From the NCBI RefSeq assembly GCF_012272815.1, contig NZ_JAAWWL010000002.1, forward strand, positions 650,280-714,279: 64,000 nt of DNA. The letters run 5' to 3'. The position numbers and the translations under genes were made by a program. How positions within the stretch are numbered: the first letter of the stretch is position 1; each line of letters opens with the position of its first letter. Positions 25,560 through 35,590 of this stretch are shown here, piece by piece. Source of the stretch: Croceivirga thetidis. GTDB taxonomy: Bacteria > Bacteroidota > Bacteroidia > Flavobacteriales > Flavobacteriaceae. The notes under the pieces are model-generated. The model did no database searches and was not told the DNA's origin. It saw only the letters and a program-made list of their open reading frames with translations.

Positions 25560-26678
25560 ATGATAACCAACCGCTTATCCTATCATTTATTCATCTCCGT
25601 ATTGCTCTTTTATATCTCATTAAATTTAGGCTGCAAACACTATTCAAAAAATGAGACCCTTAGTCCTGAAGTTAATACGAAAGGTGTTTTGTTTGGGAAG
25701 TTATTACCGACAGTCAGCATTGATTCATTTATAGAAGCCGAACGACAGGTACATAAGATTCCTGCGGTTTCATTGGCAATTATTAATAATGGAGAAGTTG
25801 CTTACTTCAAAAACTATGGAGTGGTCAATGTTGATTCACAGGAGCCTATTGCCCAAACAGCCGTCTTTGAAGCAGCCTCGATAACCAAACCCGTATTCGC
25901 CTATACCGTTTGTCGCCTGGCGCAGAAAGATATTATCAATCTTGATAGTACTTTACACGAGCGATTGCCATTTCCTGTTGATTTAATCAAGAAATATCCC
26001 TGTTATCCCGATATGACCCCGCGTCATGTATTAACCCATGTCTCAGGGCTTGCCAATTGGGGCGTAGATCTAAAGCATTGTCCTGGTGAAAAGTATGGTT
26101 ATTCAGGGCAGGGTTTTGAATTTTTAACCAAGGCACTGGCTAGGAGTTTTACAGAGGTTATGGACCAAAGAATTATGAAATACCTCAATGATGAGGTACT
26201 TATCCCCTTTGAAATGACCAACACCTACTTTGTAGAAAGCGATGAGCTAAAAATGCTTTGTGTTGATGGGCATTTGGAAGGAAAACCATCGAAACAAGAA
26301 TTTCCTGAATCTCCTGAAATGGCCTTTGGCATGCACTGCAATGCCAGGGATATTGCCAAATTCGCCATTCATATGCTCAATCGTACGGGATTGAGCGAAG
26401 AGATGTCAGAAACCATGTTCAGTATTCAAACACCCGTACCTGAAGAGGAAAAAGAATTTCAGAATTCGTTTGAACAAGGATATGGCCTCGGTTTCTATAT
26501 TAGGGAATCTCCAAAAGGCAAGGTTTTTGGTCATTCAGGAAGTAATTATGACTTTAAATGTCTCTTTGAGGTTTATGAGGATCTAGAGATGGGTTATGTC
26601 ATAATGACCAATTCTGATACTGGAGACCTTTTAAATGATAAAATGGCCGAATTTTTGGTCGAAGGTTTTAAAAAGTAG
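25560..26678 (+). CDS. Serine hydrolase, class C beta-lactamase family lipoprotein
   Basis: 372 residues. A signal peptide ends in a lipobox (LNLGC, Cys25). The catalytic SxxK is SITK in FEAASITKPVFAY near residue 107; the Tyr motif is YSG (GYSGQGFEF) near 180; HSGSNYDF near 325 stands in the KTG position. The fold is shared by class C beta-lactamases, D-aminopeptidases and esterases. Substrate is unknown; an esterase or peptidase role in the envelope is more likely than antibiotic resistance. It stands alone downstream of the radical SAM operon. Confidence 0.85.
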   Translation: MITNRLSYHLFISVLLFYISLNLGCKHYSKNETLSPEVNTKGVLFGKLLPTVSIDSFIEAERQVHKIPAVSLAIINNGEVAYFKNYGVVNVDSQEPIAQTAVFEAASITKPVFAYTVCRLAQKDIINLDSTLHERLPFPVDLIKKYPCYPDMTPRHVLTHVSGLANWGVDLKHCPGEKYGYSGQGFEFLTKALARSFTEVMDQRIMKYLNDEVLIPFEMTNTYFVESDELKMLCVDGHLEGKPSKQEFPESPEMAFGMHCNARDIAKFAIHMLNRTGLSEEMSETMFSIQTPVPEEEKEFQNSFEQGYGLGFYIRESPKGKVFGHSGSNYDFKCLFEVYEDLEMGYVIMTNSDTGDLLNDKMAEFLVEGFKK

Positions 26679-26761
26679 AAGTGATTAATTCAATAATTCT
26701 TTATGCTTAGCCTATTGATTATTTTTATTGATGGTAGTCCAAAATCAGTCCGATAATAAAT

Positions 26762-27487
26762 TTAAGAGATACTATTCATTTTAGTAGCCCTCAACATCAT
26801 AAAAGCAGGGAATTCTCGGAGTTCCTTATAATGTCTTGGGTCCAGTTCTTTAAATTCTGGCACCGGTAGGGGTTCTAACAATTCTTCAATATGAAACCCA
26901 TTATCAGTAAATGGCGTTAGACATTGCATAAGTGGTCTTCGAAAACTCGGCACTTTTACTCGACCTCCAGATCCAGTCCAAGTAGCTTCAACCTGTTCTA
27001 TTTTAAAATAGTTTTTTGATTTAAAATACGTGTACTCAAAAAAGGGATGTTCTATAGAAATTACCACTTGACCCCTATCTTTTAATACCCTGTGAAATTC
27101 CTTTACAACTGCATTCCAATCTTCAACATAATGCATGGCCAAAGCACAAAGCACCAAATCAAATTGTTTTGGTTCGAACATTGAAAAAGGTTGGCTAAGG
27201 TCATGAATAAAGAAATGGCCATTTTCCTTATTACGTTTATGTGCCATCTCTACCATTTTAGGGCTAATATCAAAGCCTTCAATAGTTGCCCCTTGTTCCA
27301 TTAGTATTTCAGCGTATTTACCTGGCCCGCAGGCAGCATCAAGTATATGCTTCCCCTTTACCTCCCCAAGTAAACGAAGTGTGTTTGGCCTATCATAAAA
27401 AGCGTTATGAGGTTTGTACTCTATACGTTCACTATAACTCTCGGCTAGTGACCATAGGCACTTATGATTGCTGACCTTGGTGACGAT
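26762..27487 (-). CDS. Class I SAM-dependent methyltransferase with no canonical start codon
   Basis: The only in-frame ATG (complement of 27299-27301) lies after the SAM-binding motif I, ILDAACGPGKYAEIL. The frame stays open upstream to the stop codon of the preceding gene (27488-27490) and encodes family-like sequence (YSERIEYKPHNAFYDRPNTLRLL), but has no ATG, GTG, TTG or CTG there. The full frame is 241 codons, the normal length for such enzymes (motifs GFDISPKMVE, FDLVLCALAMHYVEDW, LKDRGQVVISIEHP). Either a rare codon such as ATC, ATA or ATT starts translation, or the start has been lost and this is a young pseudogene, or there is a base error. Methyl acceptor unknown. Confidence 0.65.
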   Translation of the reverse strand: MVTKVSNHKCLWSLAESYSERIEYKPHNAFYDRPNTLRLLGEVKGKHILDAACGPGKYAEILMEQGATIEGFDISPKMVEMAHKRNKENGHFFIHDLSQPFSMFEPKQFDLVLCALAMHYVEDWNAVVKEFHRVLKDRGQVVISIEHPFFEYTYFKSKNYFKIEQVEATWTGSGGRVKVPSFRRPLMQCLTPFTDNGFHIEELLEPLPVPEFKELDPRHYKELREFPAFMMLRATKMNSIS

Positions 27488-28012
27488 TTATTTGCTTTTT
27501 TCCCCCACAAACCGATCGCTTTCATTTTTAAAGAGCACATTAAAACTGGTCAATGAACCGTATATGCGGGTAATGTATTGCTGCAAGTCAATTTTATCTT
27601 GATCTTCAAGGGTTTTGCTACTGTTTACTTTTTGCTCCATTACCCGTAGTCGGTCACGTACCATCACGATTTTATGAAAAAAGGTTGCAATTGGCATTTC
27701 TTTATTTGCAAGGTCACCTCCGGGTTCCAAGATGAGCTTCCCACCTTTCCACTTGTCAGCAATGGCGACTTTTTCATGCGTGTCACCCCATTTCTTTAGA
27801 ATGCTTACCAAAGAACTTTCCACATCAAAAAGACTAACGGTATCCACATCATCCTCCGAACGTTCAATAACTTCAAATTCGGAATCCAAATCAATGGTTT
27901 CGAGACCCTTTTCTATAAAGGTGACCCAATAATGCTGTGATGAAACGTTTGTGACGACCCCTTTACCGTAATCAGGGTGATTTATTCTAGAGCCTATGCC
28001 CAATAATTTCAT
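27488..28012 (-). CDS. Hypothetical protein with UvrD C-terminal-like (Tudor-type) N-terminus
   Basis: 174 residues. The N-terminus (GIGSRINHPDYGKGVVTNV) resembles the C-terminal domain of UvrD/PcrA, here encoded at 43343 with VKVNHTRFGKGKVLKI. The rest is acidic then helical and basic (HKIVMVRDRLRVMEQKV), with no catalytic motif. It is probably a nucleic-acid- or polymerase-interacting protein, by analogy with the UvrD Tudor domain; that is an inference. The stop is immediately followed in the same frame by the methyltransferase frame. Confidence 0.6.
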   Translation of the reverse strand: MKLLGIGSRINHPDYGKGVVTNVSSQHYWVTFIEKGLETIDLDSEFEVIERSEDDVDTVSLFDVESSLVSILKKWGDTHEKVAIADKWKGGKLILEPGGDLANKEMPIATFFHKIVMVRDRLRVMEQKVNSSKTLEDQDKIDLQQYITRIYGSLTSFNVLFKNESDRFVGEKSK

Positions 28013-28041
28013 AGTAGTTGTTTTATAAACTCAAAAATACC

Positions 28042-28914
28042 TCACTCCCTCTCAAAAGCCAATAAGGTCTCATAAAAATCTTGATAGATGGCATCCGCAT
28101 CGATGCTTTTGTAAAAGGTGACCACTCGATTGCCACTATCACGTGAGGTTTTGATTTTGACGGTTTCCCCAAAATCGGGATTTATAAACACTGATATCAA
28201 GGCCAAGTCCCATAAGGTGCGGCTTCTTCGTTCGCCATCAATATGGTCAACCCATCGTTTCTGAAGGTGTTTCCCTAGAAAATGACTACCAATTTTTGAA
28301 TCCATTACATCAAAACCAATCTTCATGGCACTGGCTACACTTACCGGAATAATGTTCAATTCCACTTCAGACTCCAATAGATAATCAAGTGCAAACGGGT
28401 CCATTAAGGGATTGAAGTCGTTTCGCTTCACAATTTCTTTTTCAAAATCAACCGTTGTACCCAACCAATAGACCGTTATGTTCTTGGCTATCTCCGGCTT
28501 AATGAATACTGCAGAGCCAACATTGGTCAAGGCCCCAAGGGCAAGAATTGTTAAATGTCCTTTCTCAGCTTCATTAATAATATTATAAGCAGCAGCCGAG
28601 TGTTGGGCGCGATCTCCCCAATCATACATTCTGGCAGAGGCTCCCCGATAGGTGGGAATTTGCAAATCCATTTCACCCAATAATTGCTGGTTTAACCGGT
28701 GGCTATTTTCCATCGAGTTCTCGATTGACCAATGACTGGTTTGCCAATGGGCCGCATTCAAGGCGGTTACTTTAATGGAAGGTTCCAACAATATGCGAAC
28801 CAAAGCATATAAATCATCGACTTCATTACCCGTGTCAGCATCTACAATAATTTGCTTTTGTGCCGAACTTATAAGGGTTGCCGTTACACATATCAAAAAA
28901 AATAGCTTTTTCAT
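28042..28914 (-). CDS. Secreted nucleoside hydrolase family protein
   Basis: 290 residues with a signal peptide ending LISSAQ. The nucleoside hydrolase calcium-binding motif appears as VDADTGNEVDDLYAL (DxDxGxxxDD pattern) near residue 24; further metal and ribose ligands are in HLTILALGALTNV near 130 and the NDFNPLMDPFAL segment near 182. Such enzymes split the N-glycosidic bond of ribonucleosides to free base and ribose. Export to the periplasm suggests nucleoside scavenging. The start is the ATG complementary to 28912-28914; the open frame extends 16 codons further. It is divergent from uvrA. Confidence 0.82.
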   Translation of the reverse strand: MKKLFFLICVTATLISSAQKQIIVDADTGNEVDDLYALVRILLEPSIKVTALNAAHWQTSHWSIENSMENSHRLNQQLLGEMDLQIPTYRGASARMYDWGDRAQHSAAAYNIINEAEKGHLTILALGALTNVGSAVFIKPEIAKNITVYWLGTTVDFEKEIVKRNDFNPLMDPFALDYLLESEVELNIIPVSVASAMKIGFDVMDSKIGSHFLGKHLQKRWVDHIDGERRSRTLWDLALISVFINPDFGETVKIKTSRDSGNRVVTFYKSIDADAIYQDFYETLLAFERE

Positions 28915-28996
28915 GGTGTCCACTTTGTTTAAAAATAGCAGATATACTTCATAAAACAACAATTGAATCTCACTTCTTTTTTAGTAGTCAAAGCCG

Positions 28997-29004
28997 TATT
29001 TTTG
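28997..29004 (+). promoter_or_regulatory. -7 element of uvrA
   Basis: TATTTTTG fits TAnnTTTG 28 bases before the uvrA ATG. No TTTG stands at the usual -33 distance. No copy of the TTTGGA-N5-TCCAAA operator was seen here. Confidence 0.4.
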
Positions 29005-29031
29005 AAGCTTTGCTATGTTTAAAGAAGCTGA

Positions 29032-31893
29032 ATGATTAACTACGAAGAAAACATCGAAGTAAAGGGTGCCCGGGTGCATAACCTAAAAAATATCGATGTT
29101 ACCATACCTCGTGAAAAATTGGTGGTTATTACCGGTCTCTCGGGCAGTGGTAAATCATCTTTGGCCTTCGATACCATATATGCAGAAGGCCAACGGCGTT
29201 ATATTGAAACCTTCTCTGCCTATGCCCGTCAATTCTTGGGAGGTCTTGAACGACCCGATGTAGATAAAATCGATGGCCTATCTCCCGTCATTGCAATTGA
29301 ACAGAAGACTACTTCAAAATCACCAAGGTCTACTGTAGGAACAATAACCGAGGTTTATGATTTTCTTCGTTTGCTATTTGCAAGGGCTGGTGATGCCTAT
29401 AGCTATGTAACTGGCCAAAAAATGGTGAGTTACAGCGATGAGCAAATCAAGCAATTGATCATTGATAGCTACCACGAAAAAAAAATCAATGTTCTAGCAC
29501 CAGTAATAAAATCAAGGAAAGGGCATTATCGCGAACTTTTTGAGCAAATTGGCAAGCAAGGATTTGTTAAGGTCAGGGTGGATGGTGAGGTACAAGACAT
29601 CGTTAAAGGAATGAAAGTCGACCGTTACAAAACCCACGATATAGAAATCGTCATCGACCGCTTAAAGGTTGGCCAAGGAGAGGATTTTGACAAACGCCTC
29701 ATGGAAACCATTAATACGGCCATGTACTCTGGTAACAATGTTTTAATGGTTCTTGAAGAAGGATCTGATGAACCTCGCTATTTTAGTCGTGATTTAATGT
29801 GCCCGACTTCAGGAATCTCCTACCCCACGCCTGAACCCAATACCTTCTCTTTCAACTCCCCGAAAGGCATGTGTCCCGATTGTAACGGTTTAGGACACGT
29901 ATATGAGGTGAACAAGGACAAGATATTCCCAAACAAAAAATTGTCCATCAAAAATGGAGGTATTGCCCCTCTAGGTGAATACAAGCGTTCATGGGCTTTC
30001 AAACAATTGGAAACCATAGGGCAACGCTACGGTTTTGATATGGAAACCCCAATTGAAAAAATACCAAAAGAGGCCATGGAAATCATCCTAAATGGCGGTA
30101 ATGAAAGCTTTACGGTGGATTCAAAAACCTTGGGGGTCAAGCGCGATTACAAAATCGATTACGAGGGTATTTCGAATTTTATCAAATCCCAGTTTGAAGA
30201 ATCGAATTCAGCTTCCATAAAAAGATGGGCCAAGGAATACATGGATAAAATTACCTGTCCAACCTGTGAAGGATCTCGTTTGCGGAAAGAATCGCTTTAT
30301 TTTAAGATTGACGGAAAGAATATCGCTGAGCTGGCCCAAATGGACATCGCAGAACTGGCCGATTTCTTTAATCAATTGGAAGGTAAACTAGAAGGCAACC
30401 AAAAGAAGATTGCAGAAGAAATAATTAAGGAAATTAAGGCTCGTATTGGTTTTCTGTTGGATGTAGGTTTGGATTACCTTTCGTTGAACCGAGGGTCCAA
30501 AACACTTTCAGGTGGTGAGGCGCAACGAATTCGTCTGGCTACCCAGATTGGCTCCCAATTGGTTGGGGTACTTTATATTTTAGACGAGCCTAGTATTGGA
30601 TTACACCAACGCGATAATGAACGCTTAATTAATTCACTATCATCATTACGCGATATCGGCAATTCCGTAATAGTTGTTGAACACGATCGTGATATGATTG
30701 AAGCCGCTGATCATGTCATTGATATTGGGCCGAAGGCAGGTAAACATGGAGGCAAAATAATTTCTGAGGGGCCACCTTCCGAATTAGTTAATTATGATAC
30801 GTTAACTGCAGATTATATCACAGGCGATAAAGAAATTGCTGTTCCGCAGAAACGTAGAAAAGGTACGGGTAAAAAAATCACCTTGACAGGCTGTACGGGT
30901 AACAATTTGAAGAATGTTTCGGTTGACTTCCCTCTAGGGAAAATGATTGGGGTAACTGGAGTATCCGGTAGTGGAAAGTCCACTTTGATTAATGAAACCC
31001 TTTACCCTATCATGAATGCCCATTATTTCAATGGGGTCAAAAAACCAATGCCCTATAAAAAAATATCTGGGCTACAGCATATAGACAAAGTAATTGACAT
31101 CAACCAATCACCTATCGGCAGAACGCCACGTTCTAATCCGGCGACATATACCGGCGTTTTTAGTGAAATACGTTCACTTTTTGCGAAAACTACCGAGGCT
31201 ACCATTCGAGGATACAAACCAGGTCGCTTCAGCTTCAATGTCGCAGGAGGTCGTTGTGAGACATGTCAAGGTGGTGGCATGAAAGTTATTGAAATGAACT
31301 TTCTACCAGATGTGTATGTACAGTGCGAGACCTGTAATGGCAAGCGTTTCAACAGAGAGACCCTCGAGATTCGGTATAAAGGGAAATCCATAGCCGACGT
31401 GCTTGAAATGACAATTAACGAAGCCGTTGACTTTTTTGAAAACATTCCAAAAATCCATCGGAAATTAAAGACTATTAAAGATGTTGGCTTGGGATATATT
31501 TCATTAGGCCAACAATCAACAACGCTTTCAGGCGGTGAAGCGCAAAGGGTAAAACTGGCAACAGAATTGTCGAAACGTGATACAGGAAATACATTCTATA
31601 TTCTTGATGAACCAACTACAGGGCTACATTTTGAAGATATTCGTGTTCTAATGGAAGTTTTAAACCAATTGGTAGACAAAGGAAATACCGTATTAATCAT
31701 AGAGCATAATCTCGATGTCATAAAAATGGTCGACCACATAATTGACATTGGCTATGAAGGCGGTCGCGGTGGTGGAATGGTTGTTGCAACCGGTACTCCG
31801 GAACAAGTTATCAAAGATGACAAGAGCTACACCGCTAAATTTTTAAAGAAAGAATTGGAACCATCAAATAAAAACATTGCAAAAGCAGTTTAA
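29032..31893 (+). CDS. uvrA: Excinuclease ABC subunit A
   Basis: 953 residues. Two ABC ATPase halves are complete: Walker [24 protein letters not shown] near residue 34 and [17 protein letters not shown] near 646; Walker [12 protein letters not shown] and [13 protein letters not shown]. Zinc-binding Cys motifs CPDCNGLG near 281, CPTCEGSR near 411 and [27 protein letters not shown] near 743 are all present. UvrA finds bulky DNA lesions and loads UvrB in nucleotide excision repair. It starts a run of plus-strand genes ending at the fused E1. Confidence 0.98.
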   Translation: MINYEENIEVKGARVHNLKNIDVTIPREKLVVITGLSGSGKSSLAFDTIYAEGQRRYIETFSAYARQFLGGLERPDVDKIDGLSPVIAIEQKTTSKSPRSTVGTITEVYDFLRLLFARAGDAYSYVTGQKMVSYSDEQIKQLIIDSYHEKKINVLAPVIKSRKGHYRELFEQIGKQGFVKVRVDGEVQDIVKGMKVDRYKTHDIEIVIDRLKVGQGEDFDKRLMETINTAMYSGNNVLMVLEEGSDEPRYFSRDLMCPTSGISYPTPEPNTFSFNSPKGMCPDCNGLGHVYEVNKDKIFPNKKLSIKNGGIAPLGEYKRSWAFKQLETIGQRYGFDMETPIEKIPKEAMEIILNGGNESFTVDSKTLGVKRDYKIDYEGISNFIKSQFEESNSASIKRWAKEYMDKITCPTCEGSRLRKESLYFKIDGKNIAELAQMDIAELADFFNQLEGKLEGNQKKIAEEIIKEIKARIGFLLDVGLDYLSLNRGSKTLSGGEAQRIRLATQIGSQLVGVLYILDEPSIGLHQRDNERLINSLSSLRDIGNSVIVVEHDRDMIEAADHVIDIGPKAGKHGGKIISEGPPSELVNYDTLTADYITGDKEIAVPQKRRKGTGKKITLTGCTGNNLKNVSVDFPLGKMIGVTGVSGSGKSTLINETLYPIMNAHYFNGVKKPMPYKKISGLQHIDKVIDINQSPIGRTPRSNPATYTGVFSEIRSLFAKTTEATIRGYKPGRFSFNVAGGRCETCQGGGMKVIEMNFLPDVYVQCETCNGKRFNRETLEIRYKGKSIADVLEMTINEAVDFFENIPKIHRKLKTIKDVGLGYISLGQQSTTLSGGEAQRVKLATELSKRDTGNTFYILDEPTTGLHFEDIRVLMEVLNQLVDKGNTVLIIEHNLDVIKMVDHIIDIGYEGGRGGGMVVATGTPEQVIKDDKSYTAKFLKKELEPSNKNIAKAV

Positions 31894-31901
31894 ACAATAT
31901 T

Positions 31902-32588
31902 ATGGCACTAAGCAATCATCCTAAAGGTTGGAACGAAATCAAAACCAACGACTCCTGGGCACTTTTTAAAATTATGGGTGAATTCGTTAATGGGTTTGAA
32001 CGAATGAGCTTAATAGGCCCATGCGTATCGGTTTTTGGGTCTGCGCGCACAAAACCAGGTGAAAAGTATTACGAGCTCGCCGTTAATGTTGCCAAGAAAA
32101 TTGCCGAATCAGGATATGGAGTGATTACCGGTGGAGGACCCGGAATCATGGAAGCTGGTAATAAAGGAGCAAACGCTGCTGGCGGAACTTCTGTTGGATT
32201 GAATATTGATTTACCGTTTGAACAACACGACAATCCGTTTATTGATCCAGATAAAAGCCTGGATTTCGACTATTTCTTTGTACGAAAGGTAATGTTCGTG
32301 AAGTATTCTCAGGGTTTTGTGGTAATGCCTGGGGGTTTCGGTACCCTTGATGAACTTTTTGAAGCAATGACACTTATACAAACCCATAAAATTCAGAACT
32401 TTCCTATCATCTTGGTGGGAACTGAATTTTGGGGAGGTCTTTTTGACTGGATTAAAAATACCATGTTGGAAGCAGGAAATATCAGTCCAAAAGATTTGGA
32501 CCTTATTAAATTGGTTGATACTGAAGACGAGGTTGTTGAAATTATAAACGCATTTTACAAGGGACACACCCTGAGTCCTAATTTCTAA
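31902..32588 (+). CDS. LOG family (TIGR00730) Rossmann-fold protein
   Basis: 228 residues. The LOG signature PGGFGTLDE near residue 144 and the substrate site GGGPGIMEAGNKGA are intact, as is the GSAR motif near the N-terminus. LOG enzymes are cytokinin riboside 5'-monophosphate phosphoribohydrolases, releasing a base from a nucleotide; bacterial members may also act on other nucleotides. It follows uvrA by eight bases and lies three bases before the next start, so it is probably in one operon with both. Confidence 0.85.
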   Translation: MALSNHPKGWNEIKTNDSWALFKIMGEFVNGFERMSLIGPCVSVFGSARTKPGEKYYELAVNVAKKIAESGYGVITGGGPGIMEAGNKGANAAGGTSVGLNIDLPFEQHDNPFIDPDKSLDFDYFFVRKVMFVKYSQGFVVMPGGFGTLDELFEAMTLIQTHKIQNFPIILVGTEFWGGLFDWIKNTMLEAGNISPKDLDLIKLVDTEDEVVEIINAFYKGHTLSPNF

Positions 32589-32591
32589 GCC

Positions 32592-35435
32592 TTGAGTTGT
32601 CAAAAGTTATTCTTCTTTTTAATTTTTACGCTGTGCATTCATCCTGCCTCTGAAATCCTTGCACAGAGGCATAGCAACACAATCTCGGCCACTCTTGATG
32701 GGATTTCACATGCCATAGAGATAAATCAAGAATTTGTTTACTTCAATAATTCAGGTAAACCACTAAAGGAATTATATTTCAACGATTGGAATCACTCCTA
32801 TTCAAGCAGTACAACTGCGCTAGCCAAAAGATTTGGGGAAGAGTTTAAGAAGAGCTTGCATTTATCCAAAGAAAAAAATAGGGGGTTTACTTATATCAAA
32901 AGCATTACTGACAGTGATAATAATGGACTAAATTGGGATAGGAAACATGCACCAGACATTATCAAAATAGTTTTGAAAGAGCCGTTACTCCCACGTGAAT
33001 CACTAAAACTTTTCTTTTCGTATGACATTCAACTTCCAAATAGCAAGTTCACTACCTATGGTCATGGCTACCTAAATGGTTATTACTTAAATGACTGGTA
33101 TCTCACACCTGCAGTTTTTGACAAGGAATGGAAACTTTATAGCAACAAAGACCTTAACGACCTTTACACAGAAGCCTCAGATACAGAGATACGATTAAAG
33201 TATCCTAAAGGCTTGAATGTCGCGAGTAATTTCAAGCGTACCAGCTCAACTGATTTCTCCTCAGGGAACTTTTTAATGCTAACAGGCACAAATAGAAAAA
33301 GCTGTAGAATTATTCTAACTCCTGAAAAGCGATTTACCACGCACAAAACAGAAACGTTGACCATTACCACTGACCTTGAAAGTGACAAGTACAGTGAAAT
33401 GTCACAAATATTATCAATCGACCGTATAACAAGGTTCTTATCGGAAAACCTTGGTGCCTTTCCGCATGACAATTTATTGGTATCTGATTTGGATTACGGT
33501 AGAAACCCCTTGTATGGGCTTAGTTTGTTACCAGGTTTTGTAAGACCGTACCGAGAACAATTTCAATTTGAGCTGAAGTTCTTAAAAACTGCCCTTTACA
33601 ATATTGTCAAAGAATCGGTGTATTTGGATGAACGAAAAGAAAGATGGGTTCTGGATGGCATCAAGAATTACTTGATGATCAAATATGTTGATGAATTCTA
33701 CCCGAACCAAAAATTCACTGGAAAGCTTTCCAATGTCTGGTTGTTCCGATCTTACAATTTGGCAAAGATGGATTTTAATGAGCAGTATTTCTTATTGCAA
33801 ATGGCTGCTGTTAGAAGAAATGACCATCAATCGTTATTAACACCAAATGACTCACTTACACGGTGGAACCAAAAAATAGCCAATCGTTACAAGGCAGGTC
33901 TTGGTTTGTCTTTTTTAGGCGAATACGTAGGTTACGACCATATAGATAAAACCATTAAAGATTTTTATGCTACACACAAAACCGAGCCGAGATTAAAGGC
34001 AACCGTTTTCGAAGAGATACTGAATTCAAATTCAGAGAAGGATATCTCGTGGTTTTTTGATGAATTTCTTAATCAGCGTAAAAACATTGATTTTAAGATT
34101 AAAAAGGTTGTAAAAACCGAAGATTCCCTTTACGTAACCATTAAAAATAAAACCAAATCAACTGTACCAATTTCACTATTCGGATTGCAAAATGATAGCG
34201 TAATCACCAAATATTGGTTAACCGATATCGATAGCACACAAAGAGTGGTACTGCCCAATAACAATGAAACCAGATTGGTTTTAAATTATGACAAAAAGAT
34301 TCCTGAAACCAATCAACGGAATAATTGGAAGAGTTTGACCGGCAGCATTTTCAGTAACAAGAAGCTCCAACTTCGTTTTTTTAAGGATATTGAAAACCCC
34401 TATTACAATCAGTTGTTTTATTTACCGGAGTTCAAATTTGACGTGAATAACGGAATTACCGCAGGTTTGACATTGAACAATAGAACCTTCCTTAACCGTA
34501 ATTTTAGCTTTTCATTGAAACCCCAGTACTCATCAAAAGAGCAAGCTTTGGTTGGTAGTCTAGGGTTTACCAAAAGAAATTTCTTCACCGAAGGCAAATT
34601 AAATAGTTTCAATTATTCATTGAGTTACAGTAATTTCTTCTTTGATACCAATTCTAGATTTACCACTTTCACTCCATCTGTAAGCTTTAATTGGCGACCT
34701 ACTGACTTCATTTCAAACCACCGACAGTTCCTTTTCGCCAGACTGCGAAACGTTTTTCGAAACATTGATGAAAGCGTGGCTGAAACTATTGATACTGACC
34801 CTGACTTCACGATTTTCAATGTTCGTTATGGAGATATAAATAATAGTATTCTAGATTTTAAGTCATGGGTTATTGATGGTCAAATTGCAGGTAACTTTTC
34901 AAAGTTATCCGTTGAATGGGAAAGTCGAACCTTATTTAACAACAACCGACAACTCAATCTCAGGTTTTATGCCGGAAAGTTTATAACCAATAATACGAAT
35001 TCCGATTTTTTCAGTTTTGCATTGGACAGACCCACAGATTATTTGTTCGATTTGAATTATTTAAATCGATCTACAAATGCCAGCGGCCTTAGTAGCCAGC
35101 AATTCGTTTTGGCCGAGGGTGGTTTCAAATCAATTTTTGATGACCGATTTGGTAATGATTGGATTATCGCTGGTAACCTTAGCTTTAATCTATGGCAATG
35201 GATTGAAGTCTATGGGGATATAGGTGGAATAAAGGATAAAGGCGAATCTGCGCGCTTTGTTTATGATTCAGGTATTCGATTGAACCTCGTCACTGATTTT
35301 TTTGAATTGTACTTTCCAGTGTACTCCAACAATGGCTACGAAATTGCACAGCCAGACTATGGCGAGCGCATCAGATTTGTTGTTACCCTAAGTCCCAGAA
35401 CTTTAACGGGACTGTTTACGAGAAAGTGGTTTTAG
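32592..35435 (+). CDS. Degenerate M1-peptidase-like protein fused to an outer-membrane beta-barrel
   Basis: 947 residues with a TTG start and a signal peptide (HPASEILAQ). The first 500 residues follow the M1 aminopeptidase layout (DFSSGNFLMLTGT; ERWVLDGIKNYLMIKYVDEFYP aligned with the active enzyme's HHWLHEGFATYY), but the HExxH zinc motif is absent and the third zinc ligand Glu is Asp. From about 600, alternating strands (SLKPQYSSKEQALVGSLGF) with the C-terminal KWF suggest an outer-membrane beta-barrel. It is therefore a probable pseudo-enzyme anchored in the outer membrane. Its function is unknown. Confidence 0.6.
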   Translation: MSCQKLFFFLIFTLCIHPASEILAQRHSNTISATLDGISHAIEINQEFVYFNNSGKPLKELYFNDWNHSYSSSTTALAKRFGEEFKKSLHLSKEKNRGFTYIKSITDSDNNGLNWDRKHAPDIIKIVLKEPLLPRESLKLFFSYDIQLPNSKFTTYGHGYLNGYYLNDWYLTPAVFDKEWKLYSNKDLNDLYTEASDTEIRLKYPKGLNVASNFKRTSSTDFSSGNFLMLTGTNRKSCRIILTPEKRFTTHKTETLTITTDLESDKYSEMSQILSIDRITRFLSENLGAFPHDNLLVSDLDYGRNPLYGLSLLPGFVRPYREQFQFELKFLKTALYNIVKESVYLDERKERWVLDGIKNYLMIKYVDEFYPNQKFTGKLSNVWLFRSYNLAKMDFNEQYFLLQMAAVRRNDHQSLLTPNDSLTRWNQKIANRYKAGLGLSFLGEYVGYDHIDKTIKDFYATHKTEPRLKATVFEEILNSNSEKDISWFFDEFLNQRKNIDFKIKKVVKTEDSLYVTIKNKTKSTVPISLFGLQNDSVITKYWLTDIDSTQRVVLPNNNETRLVLNYDKKIPETNQRNNWKSLTGSIFSNKKLQLRFFKDIENPYYNQLFYLPEFKFDVNNGITAGLTLNNRTFLNRNFSFSLKPQYSSKEQALVGSLGFTKRNFFTEGKLNSFNYSLSYSNFFFDTNSRFTTFTPSVSFNWRPTDFISNHRQFLFARLRNVFRNIDESVAETIDTDPDFTIFNVRYGDINNSILDFKSWVIDGQIAGNFSKLSVEWESRTLFNNNRQLNLRFYAGKFITNNTNSDFFSFALDRPTDYLFDLNYLNRSTNASGLSSQQFVLAEGGFKSIFDDRFGNDWIIAGNLSFNLWQWIEVYGDIGGIKDKGESARFVYDSGIRLNLVTDFFELYFPVYSNNGYEIAQPDYGERIRFVVTLSPRTLTGLFTRKWF

Positions 35436-35565
35436 TTTGAATTATTCTTAATTCGAATACTTCAATTTAGCTTTAAAATAACATATTATCAATTTATGTG
35501 ATATTTTTTGTCATATTCTCAATTATTTAAGATGCTTCGATATACGAAAATTCGTTATGGTTTTG

Positions 35566-35573
35566 TAGTTTTG
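35566..35573 (+). promoter_or_regulatory. -7 element of the fused E1 gene
   Basis: TAGTTTTG fits TAnnTTTG and lies 17 bases before the ATG, giving a leader of about 14 bases. No -33 TTTG is present. The rest of the 155-base gap (35436-35590) holds no gene or hairpin terminator that I can see. Confidence 0.5.
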
Positions 35574-35590
35574 CAAAAAATCACCCTTCA

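Noticed and set aside
25560-26678. Antibiotic-resistance beta-lactamase
   Set aside because: SxxK is present, but the Tyr motif is YSG, not YxN, and HSG replaces KTG; the layout fits esterase or peptidase relatives better.
35436-35480. Terminator after the M1-like barrel gene
   Set aside because: GAATTA/TAATTC can pair, but the stem is all weak pairs and no T-run follows.
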